Below, piece by piece: positions 27,142-34,972 of a stretch of DNA of 64,000 nt (the stretch's first letter is position 1; each line of letters opens with the position of its first letter). The notes under the pieces were generated by a model. That model saw only the letters and a list, made by a program, of their open reading frames with translations, did not search any database and was not told the DNA's origin. The stretch is from Bin75 sp965212135. Its GTDB lineage: Bacteria; Nitrospirota; Nitrospiria; Nitrospirales; UBA8639. The stretch lies in assembly GCA_965212135.1 (NCBI GenBank), contig OZ243044.1:620001-684000 (forward strand). Direction: 5' to 3'. The position numbers and the translations under genes are program-made.

Positions 27142-27636
27142 TCATGATGACTCGTCTCTCCAGACCGGCCGAATGCGCAATTGCTTGGCCCGCCCGCGTC
27201 GTTTTTTTTGATCGAGCCGGCGCTCAATGGAACGTTGGGGCACATGGGGGAGGGTTCGGGCTTTTTGCGGCGCGAGCGCTTCGTGAAGAAGCCGGCAAAA
27301 TTTTTCGAGCAAATCGGCTCGATTCACCGCCTGGCGGCACGATCGCTGGGCGGACAAATACAAGATCCCCGCCTTGCTGATCCGCGTGTTGAGCTTGTCG
27401 CACAGCCGGCGTTTCTGCGCCGCCGTCAACGACGTCGAACCCCGGACATCAAAATGGAGCGTCACGCGCGTATTCACCTTGTTGACGTTTTGACCCCCAG
27501 GCCCGCTGCTGCGCGACGCGCGCAACCGGAGTTCCCCTTCAGGAATGGAAAGTTTGGCCGTTATGGGAAGCACACGCCCCTCATCAGCATTGACCCAACC
27601 GGTCGGCTCCGTCGTCAAAGCAGGCAGAGTAAACAA
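27142..27636 (-). CDS. arfB: ArfB/YaeJ-like peptidyl-tRNA hydrolase (ribosome rescue)
   Basis: RLRASRSSGPGGQNVNKVNT contains the GGQ loop that hydrolyses peptidyl-tRNA, in the setting typical of ArfB rather than of release factors RF1 and RF2. The basic C-terminal tail (RRLDQKKRRGRAKQLRIRP) would enter the empty mRNA channel of a stalled ribosome. The first about 21 residues have no counterpart in the family, so an internal start at GTG 27573 is possible. The gene lies 33 bases upstream of ptrB on the same strand. Confidence 0.88.
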   Translation of the reverse strand: MFTLPALTTEPTGWVNADEGRVLPITAKLSIPEGELRLRASRSSGPGGQNVNKVNTRVTLHFDVRGSTSLTAAQKRRLCDKLNTRISKAGILYLSAQRSCRQAVNRADLLEKFCRLLHEALAPQKARTLPHVPQRSIERRLDQKKRRGRAKQLRIRPVWRDESS

Positions 27637-27722
27637 CGCACACAGTTTTCACAAGCAGAGTGCCATAACACAACGAGGGGGATCGCGTGAACCGGGAAGG
27701 GAAAGGAAAGGAGGGTCAAGCC

Positions 27723-27780
27723 TGAACGGGACGGGACGGGGTGTTGCGTGACAAAATCTGTCCTCGTCCCGTCCCGTTCA
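27723..27780. terminator. Long GC-rich hairpin downstream of hsp20
   Basis: TGAACGGGACGGGACG and CGTCCCGTCCCGTTCA form a perfect 16-bp stem around a loop of about 26 bases. It sits 20 bases beyond the hsp20 stop codon in the hsp20 reading direction. No T-tract follows, so it may terminate hsp20, stabilise its mRNA 3' end or be a small repeat element. Confidence 0.6.
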
Positions 27781-27800
27781 CGGCATGCATTGGACCGGCG

Positions 27801-28229
27801 TCAGGCCCTGACTTCGACCGGAATCAATTTGGGCTTGGCTTTGTCCAGCTTGGGAACCTTCACCGCCAACACGCCCTTGTCATACGTCGCCGTCGCTTCT
27901 TCCAGATTCGCGTAGTTGGGAAAACGAAAGCTTCGGGCAAACGATCCATATCGCGCTTCGCGGACATGGTAGTGTTCTGTGTTCTCTTCACGCTCTCCTT
28001 TCCGTTCTCCTCGAAGCTGCAACGTGTGATCGGTCACGGATATCTTCACGTCGTCCATGTCAATGCCCGGCAACTGCGCTTCCACGTACACGTTTTCTTT
28101 GTCTTCGTGGACATTCACCGGCGGCACCCAATTCACCGCTTGCGCGCCCGGATCATCCCAATACGGACGACGAAACGGCTGCGTGCCCCACCAATCCAGT
28201 TCTTTCAACAGATCCCATTTGCCTGACAT
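27801..28229 (-). CDS. Small heat-shock protein Hsp20
   Basis: This is a 142-residue protein. The alpha-crystallin domain spans about residues 35-130 (VNVHEDKENVYVEAQLPGID to ATYDKGVLAVKVPKL) and is followed by the short tail with the IPV motif (KLIPVEV) that mediates oligomer assembly. It holds unfolding proteins without ATP. AAGGAGG precedes the ATG. A sigma-70-like promoter lies about 80-110 bases upstream. Confidence 0.96.
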   Translation of the reverse strand: MSGKWDLLKELDWWGTQPFRRPYWDDPGAQAVNWVPPVNVHEDKENVYVEAQLPGIDMDDVKISVTDHTLQLRGERKGEREENTEHYHVREARYGSFARSFRFPNYANLEEATATYDKGVLAVKVPKLDKAKPKLIPVEVRA

Positions 28230-28310
28230 AGCACACCTCCTTGTGGCGGTATCAATCCGGTTGATCGTTGCACCATCTGTTTCCCATTCTTTCGAAGCGC
28301 CTCTGTCCTT

Positions 28311-28338
28311 TAGATAAGTCCGGCCGGATGAAAGTCAA
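28311..28338 (-). promoter_or_regulatory. Probable promoter of hsp20
   Basis: On the minus strand, TTGACT (28333-28338) and TATCTA (28311-28316) are separated by 16 bases, upstream of hsp20. The -35 is preceded by C (CTTGACT), which also partly resembles heat-shock promoters, but the -10 does not fit that class. Confidence 0.4.
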
Positions 28339-28460
28339 GATCAGGTTGACGCGGCGTGTTCGCGACGGGTGGCCTGACCGCCGCGCCCATGCTCACTGGG
28401 TCGTCGAAACAGGGGAAGGCGCCGGAAACGGGAGAGGCCGGACATTCGGGAAGGATGGGG

Positions 28461-29150
28461 TCACGTGAGCGCCGAGTTGACGCCGAGATACATGATCATC
28501 ACTTCCACGGCATGGGCCGCAATCACGGCCAGGAGATTTCGCCACCGCAGGAAAATCGCCGCCCAGATGAGTCCGTCCCAGACGGCGATCCAATGCAGGT
28601 GACGAAACGTCATCACCATAAAAGGGTCGAACGCAAAAACCAGCGCGGAAATCAGCATGGCGATGAGCGAGCAACACGGACGGGCGGCAAACGATTCCGG
28701 AAGCCACCGGCAACACACAGACTCCAGCCGCCCCAGGAGAAATCCTCGAAAGTTTAATTCGACACCGGCCGCAATCACGACAATCAGCCACGGAATCATC
28801 GCAAGCGCGGGAACCTTCGCATGAGGCGTCTCAATCAGAAACGTGATATCGCCCCCAAGCGCCGGTACCGCCCAAAGAATGACGGTCGTATTCAGCGCAC
28901 CCAGGACGCATCCCGTCACGACTCCCCACAGCAGCCCCCGATCCATACGGCTCCGCGATAGTCCCAGCCCGGTCAGCGCATTGGCATTGAATGTCCACCA
29001 TACGGCCATCGCACCATAGCCGGCGAGTTGAGGGAACAATTGCAGAAGCGGATTCCGCTGAGCCGAAGAGGACAACAGGTAAAACAATCCCGTCAGACAG
29101 ATGGGGATGAGCGCCACCCACGCCGCACGTTCATGAGACGGCGTCATCAT
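28461..29150 (-). CDS. CPBP-family intramembrane protease-like protein
   Basis: This is a 229-residue protein with about seven hydrophobic helices. The segment VELNFRGFLLGRLE resembles motif 1 of the CPBP (Rce1/Abi) family, usually EExxxR; here the first Glu is Val. Later helices contain FRHLHW and AAHAVEVMI, possible histidine motifs. Family members are glutamate or metal-linked membrane proteases, or bacteriocin-immunity-like proteins. With one Glu replaced, catalysis is uncertain. The gap to hsp20 (28230-28460) holds only the hsp20 promoter. Confidence 0.65.
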   Translation of the reverse strand: MMTPSHERAAWVALIPICLTGLFYLLSSSAQRNPLLQLFPQLAGYGAMAVWWTFNANALTGLGLSRSRMDRGLLWGVVTGCVLGALNTTVILWAVPALGGDITFLIETPHAKVPALAMIPWLIVVIAAGVELNFRGFLLGRLESVCCRWLPESFAARPCCSLIAMLISALVFAFDPFMVMTFRHLHWIAVWDGLIWAAIFLRWRNLLAVIAAHAVEVMIMYLGVNSALT

Positions 29151-29321
29151 CAGGCAGGCTCCGCATACGGAGGGCGATGGTTCGCCTCACGTGTTCCGGC
29201 AGAGGAAAATCGGGAACGAGAAACGGCGAGGCTTCCGTCGTGTCTCCTTGCGACGGACGATTGTTTCCACGTATGATCAGGCTGGTGATCATTGGCAGGA
29301 CTGCAATATTCGGAGACGTTT

Positions 29322-30113
29322 GTGCGGAACAGAGCCACCGTCATTTCCAAAGCCCGTGGATTGTTCTTCGGCCTCACCTGCCTGGGAGTTTTACTCCTTC
29401 GCACAGACATCCCCGACCTGTTCGCGGAAGACGCCACGCCACTGCAAGAACTTCCCCGAGCCGTTTTACGGCACACTCCTCCATTATTCGAAGAATGGAA
29501 TTTTGAAAACAATCCGGATCCCGTGCTGCTGCCAGGGTTTTCCTCTCAAACCCTGGGTCATGGTCATCCCGGAGAATGGGTCGTGGTGATGGAGCAAAAC
29601 GCTCCGAGTCGGACCCATGCGCTGCTGCAATCAACCCCCTGCCTTGTTCCAGGCTGCTACCAACTGCTCATTCAGGAAACGATTCGCGTGGAATACGTTG
29701 ACATCTCGGTGGGCATCCTCTCGAAATTCGGCACGCCAACGTCGGCGGCCGGTTTGGTACTGGGGATGCAGGATCTCAAAAATTTCTACGCCGTCCTCGT
29801 GTACCCGGCCGACAACACCGTCAAGGCCTATCGTTTTGAAGACGGGACGCCCATGTTGATCAAAGCGCATCCGGTCATTCCCACAAAACGAACACCATGG
29901 CATTTCCTCCGGATCCAGAGGAATACGATTATGAGCAAGGAATTTCTGGAAATTTCGTTTGACAACCACTTCATTCTGTCTGTTGATGATTCCACCTTCC
30001 GTACCGGACAAATTGGATTCATGACCACCGGGGACGGAATCTTTGCCTTTGATAATCTGCGAGCCGTGGAACTTCTCACGAGCCGCCCACTCTCCCGGCC
30101 GCCGGCGTACTGA
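29322..30113 (+). CDS. Secreted protein with a LamG/DUF1080-like fold, unknown function
   Basis: This is a 263-residue protein from GTG 29322, which has CGGAG six bases upstream; an in-frame start at 29292 is also open. A signal peptide (ARGLFFGLTCLGVLLL) opens the protein. The rest is rich in short strands. The pattern AAGLVLGMQDLKNFYAVLVYPADNTVKAYRFEDG, split by turns, and the late IGFMTTGDGIFAFDNLRAV resemble concanavalin-like jelly-roll domains that bind glycans. The ligand is unknown. The gene converges on the M23 peptidase gene. Confidence 0.65.
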   Translation: MRNRATVISKARGLFFGLTCLGVLLLRTDIPDLFAEDATPLQELPRAVLRHTPPLFEEWNFENNPDPVLLPGFSSQTLGHGHPGEWVVVMEQNAPSRTHALLQSTPCLVPGCYQLLIQETIRVEYVDISVGILSKFGTPTSAAGLVLGMQDLKNFYAVLVYPADNTVKAYRFEDGTPMLIKAHPVIPTKRTPWHFLRIQRNTIMSKEFLEISFDNHFILSVDDSTFRTGQIGFMTTGDGIFAFDNLRAVELLTSRPLSRPPAY

Positions 30114-30242
30114 CGGGGCCTTTGGAGTCAGACGCCCGGCTTTCCGCAAACAGCGAGTTCGTAACGGGCACGGAGACGCTTGGCCCGGCATGGGTCATCG
30201 CACTGAAAGAGCGTCGGTCGCGCGGATCCAACATTCATTAAA

Positions 30243-31172
30243 TCAGCATTGTTCGCCAAACGTCACCTTCAGCAGCGAATAGGGATCAACCCGTGCCCCA
30301 TTGAGTCGTACGCCCCAATGCAGGTGCGGGCCGGTCGCGCGTCCCGTGGAGCCGACTGTGCCAAGCACCTGGCCTTTTGTCATCGCCTGGCCTTGCTCCA
30401 CGTCCACACGGGATAAATGAAAATACATGGAGAACAGGCCAAGTCCATGATCCACGACGACCCCCTTCCCCGTAAAAAAATGATCCATGGTGAGCCGCAC
30501 AATGCCATCATTCATCACGGATACGGACGTGCCTTCGGGAGCCGCAATGTCTTCCCCGCTGTGGGGGTTTTTGGGTTGTCCGTTAATGACACGGCGACTT
30601 CCGAATCGCCCGGAGATTGTTCCCTGAACCGGCTCACGAAACCCGCCTGTCCACAAAGGATGCGGCCCCGCACCGCCAAAGGTTTGGCGAAGCACGTTGG
30701 ATTCGGCTTTGACGCGAACAAGGGTGCGGTCATCGAGATCCACCATCGTTGAGGGCAACGTCAACCGTTGCACGGGATACTCTTCCTTGAGCACCCGCAC
30801 GGCCAGACGACGACGCGCCGTTCGCCGGGGGTACACAATCTCAATCGTGAGTTCGGACTGACCGGGACGATCTTGCATATCCAGTCCCAACAGTCCGGCA
30901 TACACCTGTTGCTTGAACGGGAAAAACGTCAGCGTTCGACCTGAAAACTCCCCGGTGATGCGGTCCGGCCGATCCTCGACGGGGATCGTCACAAACAGGA
31001 CTTCCCCTTGTTTGCCCCGTAACGATCCATCCGCGCCCATGGAATGCCGGGACGCTTCCCCTGACACAAGATTGACCGGAACCATACTCGCCAACGCCAA
31101 AACAAGCGCGGCAAGCCGCGGGGCGATGACGACGTTCGTGCGTGAAGAACAACGCGGATCAGGCGAGGTCAT
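30243..31172 (-). CDS. M23-family peptidase (LytM domain), secreted
   Basis: This is a 309-residue protein. A hydrophobic N-terminal segment (VIAPRLAALVLALASMVPV) acts as a signal peptide or anchor. An N-terminal beta-rich domain follows, then the LytM domain with HSGEDIAAPEGT, FSMYFHLS and HLHWGVRL. All zinc ligands (His, Asp, HxH) are present, so it should cut peptidoglycan cross-bridges. Its ATG overlaps the pafA stop by four bases (ATGA), so it is translationally coupled to the proteasome operon, although no functional link is known. Confidence 0.9.
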   Translation of the reverse strand: MTSPDPRCSSRTNVVIAPRLAALVLALASMVPVNLVSGEASRHSMGADGSLRGKQGEVLFVTIPVEDRPDRITGEFSGRTLTFFPFKQQVYAGLLGLDMQDRPGQSELTIEIVYPRRTARRRLAVRVLKEEYPVQRLTLPSTMVDLDDRTLVRVKAESNVLRQTFGGAGPHPLWTGGFREPVQGTISGRFGSRRVINGQPKNPHSGEDIAAPEGTSVSVMNDGIVRLTMDHFFTGKGVVVDHGLGLFSMYFHLSRVDVEQGQAMTKGQVLGTVGSTGRATGPHLHWGVRLNGARVDPYSLLKVTFGEQC

Positions 31173-32542
31173 GGCGACAGGGAAGCGGCGGGCACTTGAG
31201 CCAGCAGTTCATCCACCCGCCGATTGAACGCACAAAAAGGATCCATGCACAAGATCGTTTCTTCCCAATATCCATTTAATTTCAAATACGTCCAATCCAC
31301 CGTGTAGGAGCGATTTTTGGCCCTGGCAAATCGAATAAAATCCCCGCGCACTTTGGCGCGGGTGGACTGCGGAGGGACGGACATGGCGCGTTCAATCGCT
31401 TGTTCATCCACCACCTTCGCCGTCCTCTTATGAGCCTGCAGCATATAATATAACCCGCGCTTGCGGTTCACGTCGTGATACTGCAAATCCATCATCGCCA
31501 CGCGAGGATCATCCCACCCGCACCCTTTCCGGTTGACATAGGATTGAAGCAACCACTTTTTTGTCACCCAGTCTATCTCGCTCACCAAACTCATGGGATC
31601 GTCCTCCAGCGCGTTCAACACGCGCTCCCATTCCCCGAATACGTCGGCCATCACGTGATCATGCGGCTGCGCGCGGAGAAATTCCGAAGCTTTTTCCAAA
31701 TACATGCGCTGAATGTCCAACGCGGAACATTCCCGTCCATCATCCAGTTTCACCTTTTTCCGCAACGTGGTGTCCCGGGAAATTTCCCGGATGGCCTTCA
31801 CGGGATCTTCCAATTCAATGCACGGCACACAGTACCCTTCTTCGATCATGGACAGCACGAGATCCGCCGTGCCGACCTTCAGGTAAATGGCAAACTCCGA
31901 CATATTCGAATCGCCAAGAATAATATGGAGGCGGCGATACCGTTCGGCATCGGCATGAGGCTCGTCGCGCGTGTTGATAATACTTCGCGAAGAAGTCGTG
32001 GACGACGAAGTTTTTTCGTGAATGTGCTGGGCGCGTTGAGACAGGAAATAGTGCGGTTTCCCCGCCACCTTGAGCACTTTGCCCGCCCCGGAAAAAATCT
32101 GTCGCGTCACAAAAAACGGGATGAGTTGTTCGGCCGCTTTCCAAAAATCAACGTCGCGCCGCATGAGGAAATTTTCATGGCATCCATAGGTGTTTCCCAG
32201 GGAGTCGGTATTATTTTTAAAAATATAGATGGCGCCGGCGAGTCCTTCTTCCCGCAGTCGTTCTTCGGCCATGGGCAAACAGGATTCGAGAATCCGCTCC
32301 CCGGCCTTTTCATGAATCACCAGATCGAAAATGTCGTCACATTCCGGCGTGGAATATTCAGGATGACACCCGGTATCCTGGTAAAATCTCGCCCCATTCG
32401 TCAGGAACGCGTTGGACGGCCAACTGTTCGGGATCAATCCTTCAAAAATATACCCCAGGATTTTTTCAACCGGCAGATACACACGGCCATTGGGAGAGAA
32501 CGTCAGACCGTATTCACATTCAAGTCCGAAAATTCGTTTCAT
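31169..32542 (-). CDS. pafA: Pup-protein ligase PafA
   Basis: This is a 457-residue protein. RIFGLECEYGLTF opens the glutamine-synthetase-like fold. HPEYSTPECDD carries residues near the catalytic Asp, and INTRDEPHADAERYRRLH with GDSNMSEFAIYLKVG are shared by PafA and Dop. PafA activates the C-terminal Glu of Pup with ATP and joins it to lysines of target proteins. The absence of the Dop-specific loop and its downstream position distinguish it from Dop. The R-M remnant separates it from prcA, with 24 bases between. Confidence 0.93.
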   Translation of the reverse strand: MKRIFGLECEYGLTFSPNGRVYLPVEKILGYIFEGLIPNSWPSNAFLTNGARFYQDTGCHPEYSTPECDDIFDLVIHEKAGERILESCLPMAEERLREEGLAGAIYIFKNNTDSLGNTYGCHENFLMRRDVDFWKAAEQLIPFFVTRQIFSGAGKVLKVAGKPHYFLSQRAQHIHEKTSSSTTSSRSIINTRDEPHADAERYRRLHIILGDSNMSEFAIYLKVGTADLVLSMIEEGYCVPCIELEDPVKAIREISRDTTLRKKVKLDDGRECSALDIQRMYLEKASEFLRAQPHDHVMADVFGEWERVLNALEDDPMSLVSEIDWVTKKWLLQSYVNRKGCGWDDPRVAMMDLQYHDVNRKRGLYYMLQAHKRTAKVVDEQAIERAMSVPPQSTRAKVRGDFIRFARAKNRSYTVDWTYLKLNGYWEETILCMDPFCAFNRRVDELLAQVPAASLSP

Positions 32543-32566
32543 CGGCGCATCTGTTTGTAAGCGGAT

Positions 32567-33064
32567 TCAAGGATCGCTATATTGCGGATCGCCACACCTG
32601 AAAATGTCTCCTGGTTGCCTGGTCCAGTATCTTTCATAACCCCGCAGGGGCGCTTTTTTAAGATTGAACATCAAAAGGTTAACCGATACATTCCAGCGTT
32701 TGCCATAGGAGAATTTCCTGGGCAGTGCTTCATTGTGTTTTTCCTCAAAGATGTTTTGATATCCTGCTATCTTGTCATATGCGTTTGTGTGCACCCCTCC
32801 TTTCGGGTCCACAAACACGATGCGATACTCATTACCCTTACACATCCAGAAAACAAAATCAGGAAGAAAACGGCGGTAGTCGTTCTTGTCAGTATCGTAG
32901 TAGGGAATGTGAACGTCGTCCAAAGATTCGTCTATTTTGCTGAACATCCAAGCATCCCATCCCACAGTATTGTTTCCAATCCATTCATCCAGCGTGTTGA
33001 GAAACCTGACCTCGCTATCAACCTTGATTATGTGCTGCATGTAGTCGGTTGTTTCTTTCCCCAT
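32567..33064 (-). pseudogene. C-terminal remnant of a restriction-enzyme helicase subunit (Res-like)
   Basis: About 165 codons beginning MGKETTDYMQHIIKVDSEVRF are preserved. WMFSKIDESLDDVHIPYY, FLPDFVFWMCKGNEYRIVFVDPKG and YDKIAGYQNIF resemble the PD-(D/E)XK nuclease end of large helicase-type restriction subunits. The helicase domains are absent. The frame extends upstream to 33121 only by overlapping the methylase fragment. The reading frame is otherwise clean, so a small nuclease-domain protein could still be made. Confidence 0.65.
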
Positions 33065-33266
33065 AGAGTTTGTCAAAGAGTTCTTCCCGAAAGGAAGATT
33101 CCTTTTCTGCCCGTTCGTCAATACGCTTCATCAGCGTCTCGCGTATGGACTGGAAATACGCATGCTTCATGCGCATTAAATTGACGAAACCGGAGTCGCC
33201 ATCCACTGTGGCGCCGGTGAACATGGACTCCAGTTCATCCAGGAAACGTTTTTCTTTAACCCTCAT
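33018..33266 (-). pseudogene. N-terminal remnant of an R-M DNA methyltransferase (Mod-like)
   Basis: The segment FLDELESMFTGATVDGDSGF, then FVNLMRMKHAYFQSI and FREELFDKLYG, resembles the N-terminus of adenine methylases of helicase-linked R-M systems. Homology stops at about 33061, where the Res-like fragment begins in another frame. The remaining 14 codons are read in the wrong frame. The S-adenosylmethionine and target-recognition domains are gone. Confidence 0.65.
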
Positions 33267-33390
33267 AGGGGAAGGTGTCCTTCACGCGGAATGGTGGATT
33301 AGCGCCAAGCAAAAAACCTCGCCGGAGCATACACCCCCTCCCCGCGTGCTTCAACAGAACGGGAGAACGGGCAAACGACAAAACGCGTAG

Positions 33391-34077
33391 TCAGGCCAGA
33401 AGGGTGTCGGCTTCGTCGAAGGGCACTCGACGAAACTTTCGCCCGATACGGGTGCGGTCAAGTAGCGCAATCTCAAGCGCGGGGAGCGACACGGTCTGCT
33501 CCGTCGCGGTGTTGAGGGCCTGCATGCACCGGGTGAGAGCCGCCTTCAGATCCAACGTGTCTCCCGAACCCCCGGCGTCGCGCAGGGCGGAGACGACGGC
33601 ATCCGATCGTCCCCCGATGGCGATAAACTGCTTTTCATGGAAAATCGTCCCATCAAACGCGATACGATAAAATTCCGTCTGACCGGGGCCTTCTCCGATT
33701 TGAGCCAACAGCAGTTCTACTTCAAAGGGTTTCAATTCCTGACTGAAAATCGTGCCCAGGGTTTGCGAATACCCATTGGCCAGGGCGCGAGCCGTGACGT
33801 CCTCTCGACTGTACATAAACCCTTTCAAGTCGGCGTGCTGAATGCCCGCTTTGCGCAGGCTTTCAAATTCGCTGTATTTTCCCGCGCCCGAAAAGGCGAT
33901 ATTGTCGTAGATTTCCGAGATCTTGAACAATGACGTGCTGGGATTGTCCGCCACGAACAGCACGCCATCCCGGCATTCGATGGCAATAATGGAGCGGCCC
34001 CTGGCAATGCCTTTTTGGGCATACTCGGCCTTGTCCTGCATGAGTTGCTCGGGAGACACGTAAAACGGAAGCGACAT
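33391..34077 (-). CDS. prcA: Proteasome alpha subunit PrcA
   Basis: This is a 228-residue protein starting MSLPFYVSPEQLMQDKAEYAQKG, the N-terminal gating helix of actinobacterial-type alpha subunits. GIARGRSIIAIECRDGVLFVADN is the core strand region. It forms the outer rings of the 20S particle and docks Mpa. ATG 34077 overlaps the prcB stop by one base (TGATG). The frame is open further upstream, but that part is antisense-like coding within prcB. The 124 bases between its stop and the Mod remnant hold nothing recognisable. Confidence 0.92.
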   Translation of the reverse strand: MSLPFYVSPEQLMQDKAEYAQKGIARGRSIIAIECRDGVLFVADNPSTSLFKISEIYDNIAFSGAGKYSEFESLRKAGIQHADLKGFMYSREDVTARALANGYSQTLGTIFSQELKPFEVELLLAQIGEGPGQTEFYRIAFDGTIFHEKQFIAIGGRSDAVVSALRDAGGSGDTLDLKAALTRCMQALNTATEQTVSLPALEIALLDRTRIGRKFRRVPFDEADTLLA

Positions 34078-34913
34078 CAGGTTTCCCGCTCCGATCTCAC
34101 GCGAGCCAACTGCTCGCACAGGCGCGCGACCTCGGCGTCGTCCACGTCGCACACGCCTTTGGCATTGACGAACTTCATAGTGGGATAAATGCCGCGAAAG
34201 ACATCAGGCCCCCCCGTGCCCACGTCCTCTTCCGCGGCGCTCAAGAGCGCCTCCAGCGCCAGGGGGATCACGTCCTGTTCGGACAGATTTTTGCGAAACC
34301 GTTCTTTCATGGTCACACGGGCATCTTTGCCGCCCGACCCCACGGCGTGATAATCCGTTTCTTCATATTTCCCGCCCGTGACGTCATATTTAAAAATCCG
34401 GCCCCGGTGTTGTTTCACGTCAAAACCCACAAACAACGGGATCACGACCAGCCCTTGCATGACCATGGGCAAATTCGCTTTCACCATGTGCCCCAGACGG
34501 TTCGCCTTGCCTTCGCAGGACAACAGGACGCCATCCAGTTTTTCATAATGTTCCAGTTCAATACTGAACAACTTGGCCATTTCAAGACACGGGCCGGCGG
34601 CGCCCGCGATGGCGATGGCGGAATGGCTGTCGGTTTTAAAGACTTTCTCCATGCGACGGGCCGCGACCTGATACCCTTCGACCGCGCGGCGGTCCCCGAC
34701 AAGCAGCGCGCCGTTGTCGTATTTGACGGCCAGGACGGTCGTGCCATGCGAGAGATGCGCCAGGACGTTCCGTTGCATCTCGTCCGCCGATACCGGCAGG
34801 CGGCTCCCCGCGCCCCAACGCACGGCCGGCGTCAGTTCGGGTTTCGTTTGCTGGATCAAATCAAAAAAACTCGAACACCGTTCGACGACCTGCTTTGACG
34901 TTATCCATTCCAT
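34077..34913 (-). CDS. prcB: Proteasome beta subunit PrcB
   Basis: This is a 278-residue proprotein. A propeptide of about 57 residues ends at HG, and TTVLAVKYDNGALLVGDRR starts the mature chain with the catalytic N-terminal Thr. GAAGPCLEMAKLFSIELEHYE and VGSGGKDARVTMKERF are typical of the subunit. It forms the proteolytic inner rings. ATG 34913 (MEWITSK) has GAGGTGG upstream; the frame is open to GTG 34925. Only about 60 bases separate it from dop, with no pup gene between. Confidence 0.93.
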   Translation of the reverse strand: MEWITSKQVVERCSSFFDLIQQTKPELTPAVRWGAGSRLPVSADEMQRNVLAHLSHGTTVLAVKYDNGALLVGDRRAVEGYQVAARRMEKVFKTDSHSAIAIAGAAGPCLEMAKLFSIELEHYEKLDGVLLSCEGKANRLGHMVKANLPMVMQGLVVIPLFVGFDVKQHRGRIFKYDVTGGKYEETDYHAVGSGGKDARVTMKERFRKNLSEQDVIPLALEALLSAAEEDVGTGGPDVFRGIYPTMKFVNAKGVCDVDDAEVARLCEQLARVRSERET

Positions 34914-34972
34914 ACGTGCCACCACCTCATCGGAGCAACCGAAGTCCCGCCGCTCGCTTTCATCCGTTCCGC

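Noticed and set aside
31475..32560. 361-codon open frame antisense to pafA
   Set aside because: It lies entirely within pafA, with no family features. GC-rich coding often leaves such open frames.
34636..34818. 60-residue Arg/Gly-rich frame within prcB considered as a hidden pup
   Set aside because: It ends in GESL, not GE or GQ, lacks Pup-like helices and is out of frame inside prcB.
34902..34964. 20-codon ATG frame between dop and prcB considered as pup
   Set aside because: Too short, rich in Trp, and without the C-terminal Glu or Gln needed by PafA or Dop.
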